A stretch of DNA of 64,000 nt from Acholoe squamosa (Eukaryota > Annelida > Polychaeta > Phyllodocida > Polynoidae): assembly GCA_949317995.1 (NCBI GenBank), contig OX439050.1, forward strand, positions 55,429,777 through 55,493,776, given 5' to 3'. Made by a program: the position numbers and the translations under genes. Below the pieces are notes generated by a model. It made no database searches. It was not told the DNA's origin and was given only the letters and a program-made list of their open reading frames with translations. Below are positions 12,501 to 24,908 of this stretch, piece by piece. The number at the start of each line of letters is the position of its first letter. The first letter of the stretch is position 1.

Positions 12501-15500
12501 AACCCAGCACCTATACACTATCCACAAAAAATATCTTTGAGAAACTCCTAGGTTTGATCTCAGACTCCCCTGGGCCCCCCAGGGGGGAAAAGGCTCCGTT
12601 TCTATGACTTTTGACCCACAATGGAACTCAACAGGATTTACCAGACCTGTTTAGTATATGCATGTGGCTGATATGTCAGCATTTTGAAGACATCAGGTGG
12701 AACTTGTTATATGTATACCATAGCTGCTATATGAGAAATACCATGGCTGCTATATGAGAAATAACTATCAACCTCTTAAGCATGAATCAAGCATCTCTTT
12801 TCATTTATAGCCATGCTGCTGTCTGTGAATGAATCCCTAGTAACTGTTCACCAGTAGTCGTACAGGAGAGGCAGCCAGCTTTTTGTTCTCAACCAACAGA
12901 ACTAATGTAAAAAGAAAGGGGGAAGAAGAAGTCTGTAATAATCTTAAAAACTGTCACCTGTTAATAACAGCGATAGCGCATTGTCCTTTTGTGGACATTT
13001 CTCAATAAGTGTTGCAGGGGAAGCACTGTACAGCCAATTTGAGAGAGTCTAGTAGAGCAATGGCTGTGATTCAGCACAGTTCAGGAGAGCAGGGACTGAA
13101 GTTAATGTTTGCTTTCCACCAAAATGAGGTCAGGCAGGGCAGGAGCTTGCTTACACTTTGTACAATCACTGGAAATAATATTGTGTCTGCTATGCCAACG
13201 GAATAAATAAACAAACAAGCATTTTTAATGAATCTTACTAAGATGTGTAGTGCAATCACTTCAGGTCCATTAAGCATGCACAGAGAATACACACAATGTG
13301 TGTTCATATTCTGCTATATTGGGGATGCTAGTAAAAGTGGTTAACTAAGCTGCAAATTTTGGCTTATTAGTAATGACAGCTACAACAATTGATTATGTCA
13401 TAGATGGCAATGGACAAAGGTCATAGAATGCCCAACAGCATGGTAATACATGAAACTACTTGAATTCAAAAGTCATTTCAGTATAATTTTATAGAGAAAA
13501 GTACAAGTAACAGAAGACTGTAATGAAAGACAGTTGTGTTAACCTATTGGTATAGCCAGGGAGCAATTATGACCTCATTGTATGTAATAGTGCCCCATGA
13601 TCTGCTAACTCAATGTTAATGAATGTTTACTACCTGGTGCCTTTTACCTAAAAGACGCTACAATTTCAGCAGACCAATAAACCAGAGCTGCAAGGAATGG
13701 AACCTTTCCAGTGGCCATGAAAATATGAAAACCTAATAATAGCTTCTGCGTTTATGCAAGGACCTTAGGGGGCTTACTCAGGATTTACTATGGCAGCAAT
13801 CCAATCAAAAGGCAATCAGGCTACAATGTTCATGTTGTGATTAAGTGCAGAACCTGACTACCAACAACCCTCCTGTCCCCAAGGGTACGGATGGCCTCTA
13901 TGTGTTACAATCAATTAGGAAGAAGGAACTTAGTGGTTATCAGGGGTGTGTCATTGATCAATTAGTGTTTGCATTTGAACAGTATAAGGACCAAGGTAAA
14001 CCTGGATTGAAATGAGTACCTTACTACATGTGGTATGGATTCTGAAGTACAAATAGGTCAATGAACGTTTTCACAGCTTTTTCATGTATCTACCTTGGGT
14101 TTTATCCATCTGCAGAAAACTTCAGGGTCTTTTGTTAATAGGGGATGGCAAATTATATATAGAGGGGATGCTTTTTCCCTTTTTGATTTCTATGGAAGCC
14201 TTGATTTTCTCATTAACTTTCGGTTAGGCCTAGCTTTCTGATCAGCTAAAGTTTCTGCTCTCTACCACATAGGGCCCATTCCTGCCCGAGGGATTGGGAT
14301 GGGGATTGAGTGTTACAATCCACTAGGGAGGAGGCACTTACTGGTTATCAGGGGGGTGTGTCATCAGTAAGTGTTTGCATTGGTGCATTGTAGGGACAAA
14401 GGTAGCAGTTGAATCATTATGAATACTTTACTACATGAATTTTGATGAAATGGGATCTGAATAAATGTATGGGTACTAGTGGATCATTTGGAACTTTTCA
14501 CAGCTTTTCTAAATCATTTAATCCCATATCACACACTAACAGTGACAAATACACCCCGACATCCCTGACACTTACTACTCTCGATCTTGTCACCTCTCAT
14601 GGCTCCAAGGTGCCTCCAGTTGTATGTAGTAAGAAATAGATATGTTGTGTACATCATGTTGGCCTTGAAGAGGTCACCATCTTTGGGGGTAGAGCAGATT
14701 GTCCAAATACAGTATGTATACTGTACAAGGAAGAGCTAGTTAAGATGTTCTTGTGCTGTGAGGAGGAATGGATGTTTGCTAAAATCATACATATACCAAA
14801 GATTGAACATGATGATAGTCAAATCAGGTATGGTTTTCTGATACTCAGAATAGGGCACACATAGAGTGACAGTTATCTATACCATATGAAGATGAATAGG
14901 TGCAATTGTTTCTAAATAGGTGTATGTGTTTGATAAGTGAATGACACACTCTCTAAGCCAGTGGAAATGAAAATCTTTTTGACATGGCATAAGGGTAATC
15001 AGTGTAGAGTTGAGGAGTTTTGCTGACTGGAACTGCAGTTAGACACATTCACTACAGCGTGTATGGACATATATATGCTACTGGACATCATATATCTCAA
15101 TATAAGCAACACCCCAGAGGCAGAACGACCAGAGTACTAACATATATATGTCATATAAACCATCTACCCAACTGACCACCTTGGGGAAATAGGTGGTCTG
15201 TGGGCTCTGACCATGGTGTGGGTTATATGGTGCAATGTCTCTATGTCACATCTTTATGTTTCATTCCTCAATAAAAGGAAAAACTGCTATATGATCTTAG
15301 CTTCAATATCACCATAGAAGAAAACAATCATCTGTAATGATATGAACTCTGTCGTAAGCAGGCCTTCCACTGGCATAAAATATGATATAGTTAAAGTATC
15401 ATGTCTGTCACACTGCACACTACCAATGCAGTGTAATACTTACTTTTAAAGGTGGATCCAATTAATTTGTCATATGTTGCAAAACCGATCCATATATTTT

Positions 15501-16700
15501 CTATAATCAGATCTCTACATATATGTCTACCTGTTCTATCCATTTATAAACAAAAACAGAAATTGTTTGAACTCAGAGGGTCATACTAATCATGAACAAT
15601 CATAGTTGATTCACTACTTGAAGTATCTCAAGGGTTGTGCATCAATGAACCAGGTCTTGGATTCTAGACTTTTTACTTTTATCCTTCTCCATTAACCCCA
15701 CTAAATTCAATATTTCTCTATAATCTAGGATAGCCCAAAACATTTATGAACACAAATTCTCTTCTAGTCCTTTAAAGATGGCCATGCAGGTACTCAATAC
15801 ACGGAATGCACCCAGCTGTCTGTTTACCTCTCAGTATTAATCAACACCCCAGGAGCTTATTTCAACAAATATGACAGCATTCTCTAAACAAAATCTTAGT
15901 GCAGTGCTACAACTTCTCTACCAGATGAGATTTCACAGAAACCAGTGTTAGGGAGAAATCACTTACAAAACTATGCCCTTTAAATAACATTGCCATATCG
16001 TCAGTGGACTTTGTGATTGTCAGCTATATTGAAATGCCCATATAAAACTGTGCATTCCTGAAAACAATAGCCATTTGTGCAGCCAGGAAATTACAGTCCT
16101 TATTAAGGTCAGTTATTAAAATAATGTACAGTAAAAGCCAGACTTGAATTTCAGGGTTTGTGCAGTCAGAATGTGAATTCTAAAAAAGATACTAACACTT
16201 ACTCTTTCAATCCACTTACTTATGGTTATATATGCAAAGTACAAGGGTGAAAGACCTCTCCCACCTAAACCTCTGCACACAGCACACATTGTAATTTGTT
16301 AAGGTTTGTCCCTCTTCCCCCATCTCCATGCTAGCTTTCATACAGTAATTAAAAGGCGCCCTCATGAGATTGCCAATTCATATTTACAGCCTTACATTCA
16401 GTGTTACTAATCCTTGAAATGCTGCAGCTGCCCAGTGAAACCCTCCTGGATAAGGTGCATCAGGTGAACCCCCTCTTTGACCTTATATAAGGTTCATCAT
16501 TGTGTGCTGTGCCTAATACACAAGGTATTTTGGTACTACACTTTGATGTTTGTTTGTCTTAACTACAGAGCTTTGCTAAATTCTGATTTGAAAATTCACT
16601 ATTGAATGGCTACCCTCTGCCCCGTGCTCTCATCAGTGATTTCTCCCTTTGATTGGTCTATTGCTAATGGTGTGTGATTTGAGCTGTCCAGGCTGTCCAG
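9560..16700. repeat. Unit A, copy 2 (non-coding)
   Basis: No gene seen. Matches A1 and A3 block by block in the same order: 9640-9970, 10190-10330, 12820-13200, 13370-14080, 14520-14870, 15080-15550, 15470-16110, 16290-16680. The stretch 10600-12800 has no clear counterpart in A1 and holds only short AT-rich words. A second copy of the 'tttgcatt...agtgtaggg' block near 14340-14410 is a local duplication. Confidence 0.65.
10425..10590. repeat. Minisatellite, about 35-bp unit
   Basis: Four to five units with the core 'agggtcaccagggatgac' and a tail 'atggtcatgatcacgc', diverging slightly. Just upstream, 'gctatagcacaaggtcacca' resembles 'gttatagcacaagatcacca' inside the MITE at 32773-32981, so the array may have grown out of a related MITE. 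Confidence 0.8.
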
Positions 16701-16914
16701 GCTATTGAAATAACCCCCTGAACAACCCCTCTCAGAGCATGGGACTAACACAAGTGTTGTCTCTGAGTGAAAGCACACATCAATTACGGGTCCCAACAGG
16801 CTTAGCTTTCGGCTGTATTAAATGGTAATGGTTAGAGTGTTGCCTGCCTCAAGGTTTATGTGTATCAGGGCAGTTTATTGTGAGTACACACAAAAGGTAT
16901 GTTATCAGTATCAG

Positions 16915-16992
16915 TATACAGGGAGAATAAGTAATAGATCTTACCCTATACAGGGAGAATCGGTAATAGATCTTACCCTATACAGGGAGAAT
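16915..16992. repeat. Minisatellite, 32-bp unit
   Basis: About two and a half near-identical units of 'tatacagggagaat' followed by 'aatagatcttaccc'. The low divergence marks it as recent. Confidence 0.9.
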
Positions 16993-18186
16993 CTGTTTCA
17001 CAAAAAGATTGTCCAAATCATGGATATATGCGCAATCCCCATGCTGAATGTGAGCAGAAGTCATTGTGCATTCTGTCCTCAACCCCCATGAAATCATAAT
17101 TAATAACAGACTAACTACCACAGTAAACTGCCCTCTTTGATTTACGAAACATACATAACAGGGGTGTTCTTAGAGCAATATACAACATAGAAAGGAGCAG
17201 GCTATCGTGAATCTAGGAGGAGGGGGGCATAATTTGTTGTATTATTGTTGTATGACAGGACAGGACAGGAGACTCACTTAGATACTATGATGGTACTGTG
17301 TGAAACCTCTGGCAGACGTGGCACTTCATGTAGTATCCAGCCTCAAGTAGCATCCAGCCTTGAGGAGTGTCTTGTAAGGGTTATCATGAAGATTTTAAAA
17401 AGCAAATAGCCACAGCATGTGTCACAGCAGCGGAAAAGGATGACTTCCTTAAATGGTTGTTAACAAAGTATTTTGCATTATTCTGATTTTCTGAATCTGG
17501 AAAAGTAAAGCACAATGATTTTTCTAGAAAGTCAACCTTTCTCATTGAATTGCTTTTAGTGTGAGATACATGCAAAAAAGGGAGAATTTTAGTGACTAAT
17601 ACCAACCAAGGGCCACAGAGACTTTGGGAAAGGAACTGGCCTGCGACATGGTATCATAAGTGGCCTGTTCTCAGATGATACAATTATGGGTTGGATGACA
17701 AGGGCGTTTAGACCCGTGAATATATACACAGCACTTTGATTACAGGGAGTAGATGAAGATGATAATGTGATATACATCATGAAAGCTCTAATCACCCAAA
17801 GCCATGCATCAGATTGTCAGCCTACAAGCAGATAAGCAAATAATCAGGGTGAATGCCAATGAGGGTATTGCCTACTATCAAGAACTATTGTCATGTTGGA
17901 TATCAGAGAATTCTAGCATCTTACTTCTATTACATGCACTGACCTAAATGAACAGAATTCCCAGATTTTGATGTCCCGAGCCTGCTGGACATGGCAAGCC
18001 CCCAGCAGCTTGAATATGTCATGTGATCAGCTTACCACAGCTTTTGTTAGCTGGTATCCTTAGGGAATTATAGATATTCTATAACAATATCCACCAGTCA
18101 ACCATATTGCATCCAATAATCATTTATAAATTGGTAGGCTGTGGGCTTGCAGTGTTACATTTTGAGTACCTTTTCTCATATAGGGG

Positions 18187-18575
18187 GTTTTCGTCACAGA
18201 CGCCTCATGATTTTGTTTGTTGCAAAGTCAGAATCATCTGGTGTTACCCAGTGGAAGTCTTGGGGGAGCCTTGTCTTTGTCAAATAAGTGCTACATCTGG
18301 TTGTTTATCAAAGATTTTCTGAAGATTCTCTGCAGACTTTGACAAATTTTGCCATCAAAGTTTAGGAATCCGATCAAATTTCTTTCACAGTCCAAAGATT
18401 ATACCCCCTAGTACTTGCTGATGTAGTTAGATTTGGTTAAGTTGGCCTCATTTTGATGGAAACAGTATAGCTTGATTGAATCAGCAAGCCTCTTAGACTG
18501 GGCAGGTGCCTGCCATGCTGATTTTGTGCGATATTGGATACAGACTCATATTCATGAGGCGTCTGTGACGAAAAC
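18187..18575. repeat. Inverted pair of a 24-bp word
   Basis: gttttcgtcacagacgcctc plus atga at 18187-18210 reappears exactly reverse-complemented at 18552-18575, bounding about 390 bp. Further single copies at 18891 and 19403 share the first 20 bases with one or two changes. The pair could be the terminal repeats of a small element, but the extra copies do not fit a simple MITE. Confidence 0.7.
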
Positions 18576-20879
18576 TTCTGTTGAACAGAATTCTCTCTGG
18601 TGAGCACCATATGCTGCCCTAAGGTCAAAAATGGATTGAATGTGCCGAAATGATCTGCCCCAATTATTTTAGGGCATTTGCTACATGTTCTGTTGATTTT
18701 ATTCAAGAGTTGGTGGGTCTAAAATTGTGTTTGACCTAAAATTGCCTCAAATTGCTCCAGAAATTCCCACCTGTACATGAAATGAGGGTATTCAATTGAC
18801 TTTTCTGTTGTTGATATGATGCTTTGTACTCCTATTCATCAATTGTGTGTGTTATATTTGGCCACAACAAGCACCAAAGTGCAGAAATGAGTTTTCGTCA
18901 CAGATGCCTCCGACAGAAATGAAATATTTTCAGTCCATATAACCAACTACTATTTTACCACAAGATGCCCCTAGCCTAAGTCCATTTTGGAACAGAGCAG
19001 CTTTGTAATTGCTGAAAGAAACCTTTTGGGGGCCCATTTACCTGTGTGAAATTTGGATTTTCCTCATATTTTTCCATCTCGGCAGACATTCAACACTCAA
19101 GGGTACAAAATTGATTTTAGTGAGGCCTCTACTGTTTCATTTTCCCAAAACTAGACATAATCAGGATTTTTTAGAGCAAATCTTGAGCTAATCAGGGCAT
19201 TATTGACAGAACTACAGTAAAGTTAGTGATTTGAAGACAAAAATGTCCAGTTTTTCAATATTTTGATAATTAAGTCTGGGCTCTTACAAAAAAAAAATAC
19301 AGTTTTGCATTCTTGTATGCTTAATCCAGTTAGTGATAGGTACTTGCAGCCCAAATTTCAAGTTGCTGTGATTGTCCTATTTTGTTTTACAGCAATCCTA
19401 GAGTTTTTGTCACAGACGCCTCACAAAATTCACTGATATCCGATTGACCATGATCAAAAACTACAGTTCTTGGAGGAAGCCAGTCCACCAGGGGTTTTCA
19501 TAAGGCCAAGATATTGCATTATCAATATAATACACTTTGTAATGTTATCTTGACTGTTATCTTTCTGTACTGTGTGCACCAGATATGTGCACTTTTTCTG
19601 ACATTCACCCTTATCATTCAATCAAAGACACCACCTGCAAGACCCATGACTGCAATGGTATGCACTGTGAAAACAACTTTTACTCCTCCCCATCCTTTTT
19701 CAACAGTTTCAATTTGATTATATACTGAACCACCTATTCAACAAAGTCACATTGCACTCTGTATCAATGAAATCATAGGTTGATATAGGGACTTCAGCGA
19801 ACCTTTACACTTCTATAGGAACCACCGTAATTAATATCAACATTTTGGAGAGGGAAAAAGGAGTTTTATATGTGGACCTGTGAAGTTGTAAACTGTATCC
19901 TTTGTTGAGACCCCTCCCTCTCAGTGCCTAATGAGTTACAACCATTATCCTATAAGTGTATGAAGCATTTTCAATTGTTTACTGTTTATATCGATGATTT
20001 ACCTAATCTCGCTAAATGTGTAATGTATGTGTTAATGTCATATTAGATGTGTCTTGTGAAAAATCCGGTGGATGCTTGTGCCTTAGTTGAGGAAGACCAC
20101 AATAAAGTGCATGAAGAATCTTATGACCAGCATTGCACAAAATACTACAATTTTGGGTTGAAGGTGGGTCAAAAAGAAACAAACTTCTGATTCATCTAAA
20201 AATACAGGTCATAAGATGACCACCACTACGTAGCTTACATGTGTGTATTGAATAACAGTATTGCCAACATAATTGGAAAGCTGGGAAGCATATTCAAGCC
20301 TAGGTACTACTGCCCTTATCATGTGATGCAAAGGTAATGAATGTTTGTTATCCGCTGTAGTCTGGTGGCCTTTAGTTGCCAGACACTGCAATTCTAGCCG
20401 GCCAATAAACCCAAGCTTCTGTGAATGATCTTTTGTCAGCAGCCACGAAAAAAGATAAAAACTTGGTAAAAGGTCGTGCTTGCATACAAGGGCCTCAGAG
20501 ACTTACTCAGGGATTTACTATGTCAGCAATCCAATCAAAAGAGCATTAGCCCACAACATTAATGTAATTTAGGGGAGACCTTGACTACCAACAACCCTCC
20601 TTATTCTAAGCATAGGGCTCGCCATTATGTGAAGACTTATGGGGGAGTCATTAACTGGTGACTGATTGAGGGTTTCTGATCTCCTGCTAAATGCATCACT
20701 GGATCCACTCTGGCTGGGAATTTTACTGCATGTCCTGTTGAAGCTAAAGAAAACATACTTCTCACTACTAACTACAAATGCTTAATTTAAGTAGTTGTTA
20801 GGTTTAGACATACTCATGCATTCCACAAGTACTATGATTTTAGGTTATTCACTAAAATGTTGTTTTTTTTGGAGTTGTT

Positions 20880-21000
20880 TGCCGCGTAGCGGCCGGGAGC
20901 ACAGCAACCGTAGCAACTTCATTATGTTTTCAGTTTGTCAGTGACGTCACAGTCGCCTTGTGATGCAATTGTTTACGTCATACGTCGGCGGTGACGTCAC
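20880..21000 (+). promoter_or_regulatory. CRE-rich promoter-like insert
   Basis: Two perfect 10-bp palindromes GTGACGTCAC stand at 20941-20950 and 20991-21000, exactly 50 bp apart, with two further TACGTC half sites between them (about 20974 and 20981). Upstream is a GC-rich block with 'gccgcgtagcggcc' (inverted repeat) and a doubled GCAAC word. CREs of this form bind CREB/ATF proteins. The insert is absent from the homologous place in A1 (near 2500). Confidence 0.5.
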
Positions 21001-21237
21001 ATGTCACCCGCAGAGTGGCAACTCCTAGCCCTGGTCCTTGCAACATTTTTCTTGTTTATATTTGCTAAAATAATTATTGCATTAGTTGAAGTTCTGTTAG
21101 GTCAAATATATGGCCGCACAGTTTGTAGCTTGAGGTTTGTATCCAGACTTTACCTTACCTCCATAAGATATTTCTCTGTCCACTGTCAATGCATGAGCCT
21201 ACGTGACCCTGAGGCCTCCATTACACTATCAATGTGA
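21001..21237 (+). CDS. Small predicted membrane protein or first exon (unrecognised)
   Basis: The ATG follows the second CRE palindrome directly. The 78-residue frame begins MSPAEWQLLALVLATFFLFI and forms one strongly hydrophobic segment, about residues 7-34, broken by a single Lys. The rest (GRTVCSLRFVSRLYL...) is basic and then neutral without a known motif. The part from about 21075 onward aligns with unit A1 near 2513 ('gaagttctg..aggtcaaa'), where no such ORF exists, so only the first 25 or so codons belong to the insert. Possible splice donors AG|GTCAAA and GAG|GTTTGT lie inside it. It could be a real first exon with a CRE promoter, or a chance ORF. Confidence 0.25.
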   Translation: MSPAEWQLLALVLATFFLFIFAKIIIALVEVLLGQIYGRTVCSLRFVSRLYLTSIRYFSVHCQCMSLRDPEASITLSM

Positions 21238-21662
21238 CCTGAATGACAATGTGACCTGAATGACACATGCTGTTTTATGAGGGTGATTATTGCGTCAACC
21301 CATTCTTACCTTCAGGATCTTAAATACACTCAAAACCTGAGACCCAAACTATCCACAATTTACCTATGTGTCATGGATCAAACAGGGCAGTTGAATGGAA
21401 GATATTGTCAGACAGCACAGGTTATCGCAGGAGAAATCCCAGAAAACACCACCAGGGAAACTAGAACATTAAGATGTTGTGCATGTCTTTAAGACTTTTG
21501 TAGTAAGCACCATGAGAGAAATATGAATATCATATTTTGTATTTGATTTTATGTAAATGGCACTAGTATCCTCTATGTCGGAGGGGGGGGCAATCCTAGT
21601 GATCCATTGAAAATGAAATGTCATAGTTATCAATGTCGATTGAGATTTCTGTGAGATATTTT

Positions 21663-22090
21663 GGTCTCTAATCGTCACTTTATAACCAGCCTCAGGCTAG
21701 CCATTGATGACGAAGTCACATGCTTGGAGGCAGCTAATGAGCCACATATGGCATGCTTCAGGCCAGTAGTAAAAATAAACTCACTGACAGCAGACTGATG
21801 GCCGTCAGTCAGTGATGGACGATGTAGGGACAGTATCCTTAGTCTTCCCAGTTTTCTAGTTCTATTAGAGCTTGGAGTATGATTATTCGGTTGACAATTA
21901 AACCCTAATCTTTTAGATTTAACTATCACTGCACACCGGCGGCTGAATGGGGGCCACCATTGTTGTGTATGACATTATGACCTCATGACCTAAATGGACT
22001 CAGAACGAGGCTTGAAGCATGCCGTTAGTGCTTCATCAGCTGCTGGCTATCTTGAGGCACGTGATGTCTGTCCCCAGAGCCGTATTAAGA
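21663..22090. mobile_element. Insertion in unit A3, type unknown
   Basis: A2 reads continuously from 'gagatttctgagata' to 'gcagcaggacttatagac' (about 9925-9965). In A3 the same two flanks are separated by about 430 bp. The inserted DNA is GC-richer and its two ends share the imperfect inverted words cctca-ggctagcca / tggctatcttgagg. No ORF of note. Confidence 0.45.
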
Positions 22091-22610
22091 GGACACACAC
22101 AGCAGGACTTATAGAGACATATAAGTATGGTAAAGATTGGGAAGCACCTTATAAATGAAGAAGGTATTAAATCTAGTAATTGGCAGTTAAATCATGTCTT
22201 AATGGGGTAGATTTTCTAAATTGTCCTCAATTTAGGGGGTCGGCCCTTAAAGGAGGTTTGCTCCTGAGGGAGATTTTACAATATATCACTTATCAGAATG
22301 TAAAGGGATAACGCAGGGACATATTGGCCAATGTGGAGCCACAAACATCGTATGAACCCACTACTTTAGTAACAGCCCTAGGGAAAGGTGAACTCTTTGC
22401 AGAGTATACCTAGCACATTACTCCGTCACCTTACTACAACACGGTGACTACAAACCCATCTCATTATAGGGCCATATCCTTAGCATCACAGCTTTTATTA
22501 TTAAACATGTTCTCAGAAAGAATGGTAAATATTTGGTAATATTGTCTTCTGTATTGCATCCTTGCATCCATCCATCATTCAAAAGACTCAACTTCAGTAA
22601 CAACCACCTT

Positions 22611-22614
<4 letters not shown>

Positions 22615-22684
<70 letters not shown>
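22615..22684. repeat. (TA)n microsatellite
   Basis: About 35 uninterrupted TA repeats. It produces the Tyr-Ile repeat ORF on the minus strand, which is not a gene. Confidence 0.98.
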
Positions 22685-22687
<3 letters not shown>

Positions 22688-23097
22688 TGACCACTTACTG
22701 AATTGGCTAGTCCTTTGAAGCAGAATCACAATCAGACACAAAGGGATTTACCAGATCTGTTTAGTATGCAATTGGCTGATATGTGAGTATTTTGAAGACT
22801 TAAGATGCAATTTGTTACACATCATAGCTGCTATAGACAGGAATTAATTATCAATTCTTTTTAGGATACGTTCATCGTCCTCTGGCCATTCATAGTGAGG
22901 CCACTACCTCTATTAATAGGTTCCTAGTAACTGTTGACCAGTAGTCGTACAGGAGAGGCAGCCAGTTTTTTTTTTGTTCTAGACCAACAGAACTTTTGTA
23001 AAAAAAAAAAAAAAGGGGGGGGGGAGCCCTGGAAGTCTGTAATAATCTTAAAACCATCCACTGGTAATAACACCAATAGCGCATTGTCCTATTGTGA

Positions 23098-23100
<3 letters not shown>

Positions 23101-23141
<41 letters not shown>
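23101..23141. repeat. (TA)n microsatellite
   Basis: About 20 uninterrupted TA repeats inside unit A3; absent from the same place in A2 (near 13003). Confidence 0.98.
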
Positions 23142-23143
<2 letters not shown>

Positions 23144-24220
23144 CTTACTAATGTTTTATGGGAAGTACTGTGCAGCCAATCTGAAATAGCTGAAGTCTAG
23201 TTTCTAGCAGAGCCAAAACAATGGCTGTGATTCAGCGCAGTTCAGTTAATGATTATTTACATGTTGAACAATCACAAGAAATAGTAATATGTACATGCTA
23301 TGCCAACATAATAACTAAACAACCAAGTATTTTGAAACGATCTTACCAAGATGTGGAGTGCAATCACTTCAGGTCCATTAAGCATTCACAGAGAATACAC
23401 ACAATGTGTGTTTATATTCTGATCTATTGGTGATGTTAGTAAAATAGGTTAATAAAGCTGCAAATGATGTCTTATTAGTAATGACACCTACAGCAATTGA
23501 TTCATGGATGACAATGCCCAAGAGCATGGCAATCAAATGAAACTATTTAAATCCAAATGTCACTTCAGTAAAATTATATACATAAAAGTACAATAAACAG
23601 AAGCATATAATGAAAATAGTTGTGTAACATAATTATTTGGAAAGCCAGCCTGGCCTTAGGCTTAGTAGTACTGCCCCATGATCTCTGAACACAAAGATGA
23701 TGAATATTTACCATCTTTCACAGTCTGGTTCTCTTTACCTGAAAGGCACTGCAATTTTCACAGACAAATAAACCATAGCACCAAGATATGGGTCCTTGCC
23801 AGTGGCCATGAAAAGATAAAAACCTAATAATAAGTTTTGCCTGTAGGCAAGGACCCTAGGAAGCTTACTCAGGATTTACTATGGCAGCAACCCAATCAAA
23901 AGGGAATCACGCTACAAGGTCCACGTTGTGATTAAGTGCAGAACCTGACAACTAACATTCCTCCTGCCCCTCAGGGTGGGGATGAGCCTTGTGTGTTTTA
24001 CAGTCAATAAGGGAAGGAAGAGGCACACAATGGTTATCAGGTGAGTATATCATTGGTAAATGTTTGCATTGGCACAGTGTAGGGACAAAGGTAATATTTG
24101 ATTCATTGTGGATATTTTGGTAATCTGAATACATTCATGTGAACAAGTAGGTCATTCAAAGTTATGGACATTTTCACAGCTTTCTGAATCATGTATTCCA
24201 ATAACAGCATATATCTGCAT

Positions 24221-24908
24221 TTATAACACGGTTAGCGAGTTTTTAGTGCCGAAAATAGATAATATCAGTTCCTATATCTCACGATAAAAGCACCCAAAAT
24301 TCACGGCGGACGGACAGCGGGGTGGACATATTGAATCCTACCTTGACATGAAAGTAAATCCTCCTTTTTGAAGCTTATAGACCAAATCTGACGAAATAAT
24401 TTCAGCAGTATATCCTTTACTTGTTATTCTAACTCCCTGTCGGGTAGATTACTTGATATTATGGCTGAATTTAACATAAAAAATTATTAAACTTTCGAAT
24501 CGAGCGACTTGCTGTGCGTCTTCGCCATTCTGTCAACACTACAGGTGCCGCCGCCTGGTGTGTACAGAATGGATTATATTTTAGACTGGCGCAGCTCTGT
24601 CTCGACGTGTTCGCAGTAGTAGGCCTATGAGAGTGGGACTTCCAGGAGCTCGTCAGCTTAACCATACGTCAACATGAAACCAAGATGGTGGAGGGCCGTC
24701 TTGTCGACTCACAAAATAAATGAATGGATTCTATACAATTTAAAGGTAAATACTAAGAATTGATGGAGGAAACCGTGTTATAAGAGCAATATATAATGAA
24801 TAGACTTGCACTCGTTGGCTTCATGGGGTTCATATAAGCATTCGCCTACGGCTCATGCTTATATCACCCCCTGAAGCCAACTCGTGCAAGTCTATTCATC
24901 ATATATTA
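24221..24908. mobile_element. TIR element with palindromic tail, copy 1
   Basis: TIRs: TTATAACACGGTT at 24221-24233 and AACCGTGTTATAA at 24771-24783. Directly after the right TIR comes a long palindrome, arms about 24789-24845 and 24850-24907, whose centre reads GCCTACGGC. In A1 (near 4945) the flanks 'agcatatat' and 'catgtatccttcaaa'-type words meet without it, so the whole 688 bp, tail included, is one insertion. It shares with 56702-57425 the words CGAATCGAGCGA and GAAACCAAGATGG-GGAGG; the latter contains a YY1-like AAGATGG. There is no transposase, so it is non-autonomous. Confidence 0.75.

Larger units (their letters stand above)
16701..19589. other. Spacer between units A2 and A3 with a recurring 20-bp word
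   Basis: No gene recognised. It includes a 32-bp minisatellite (16915-16992), a short acagg run near 17256-17270, and four copies of GTTTTCGTCACAGACGCCTC or close variants at 18187 (+), 18552 (-), 18891 (+) and 19403 (+). The ORFs in this stretch (up to 89 residues) show no known motif. Confidence 0.5.

Noticed and set aside
22448-22741. Minus-strand ORF with a long Tyr-Ile repeat
   Set aside because: It is the translation of the (TA)n microsatellite at 22615-22684.
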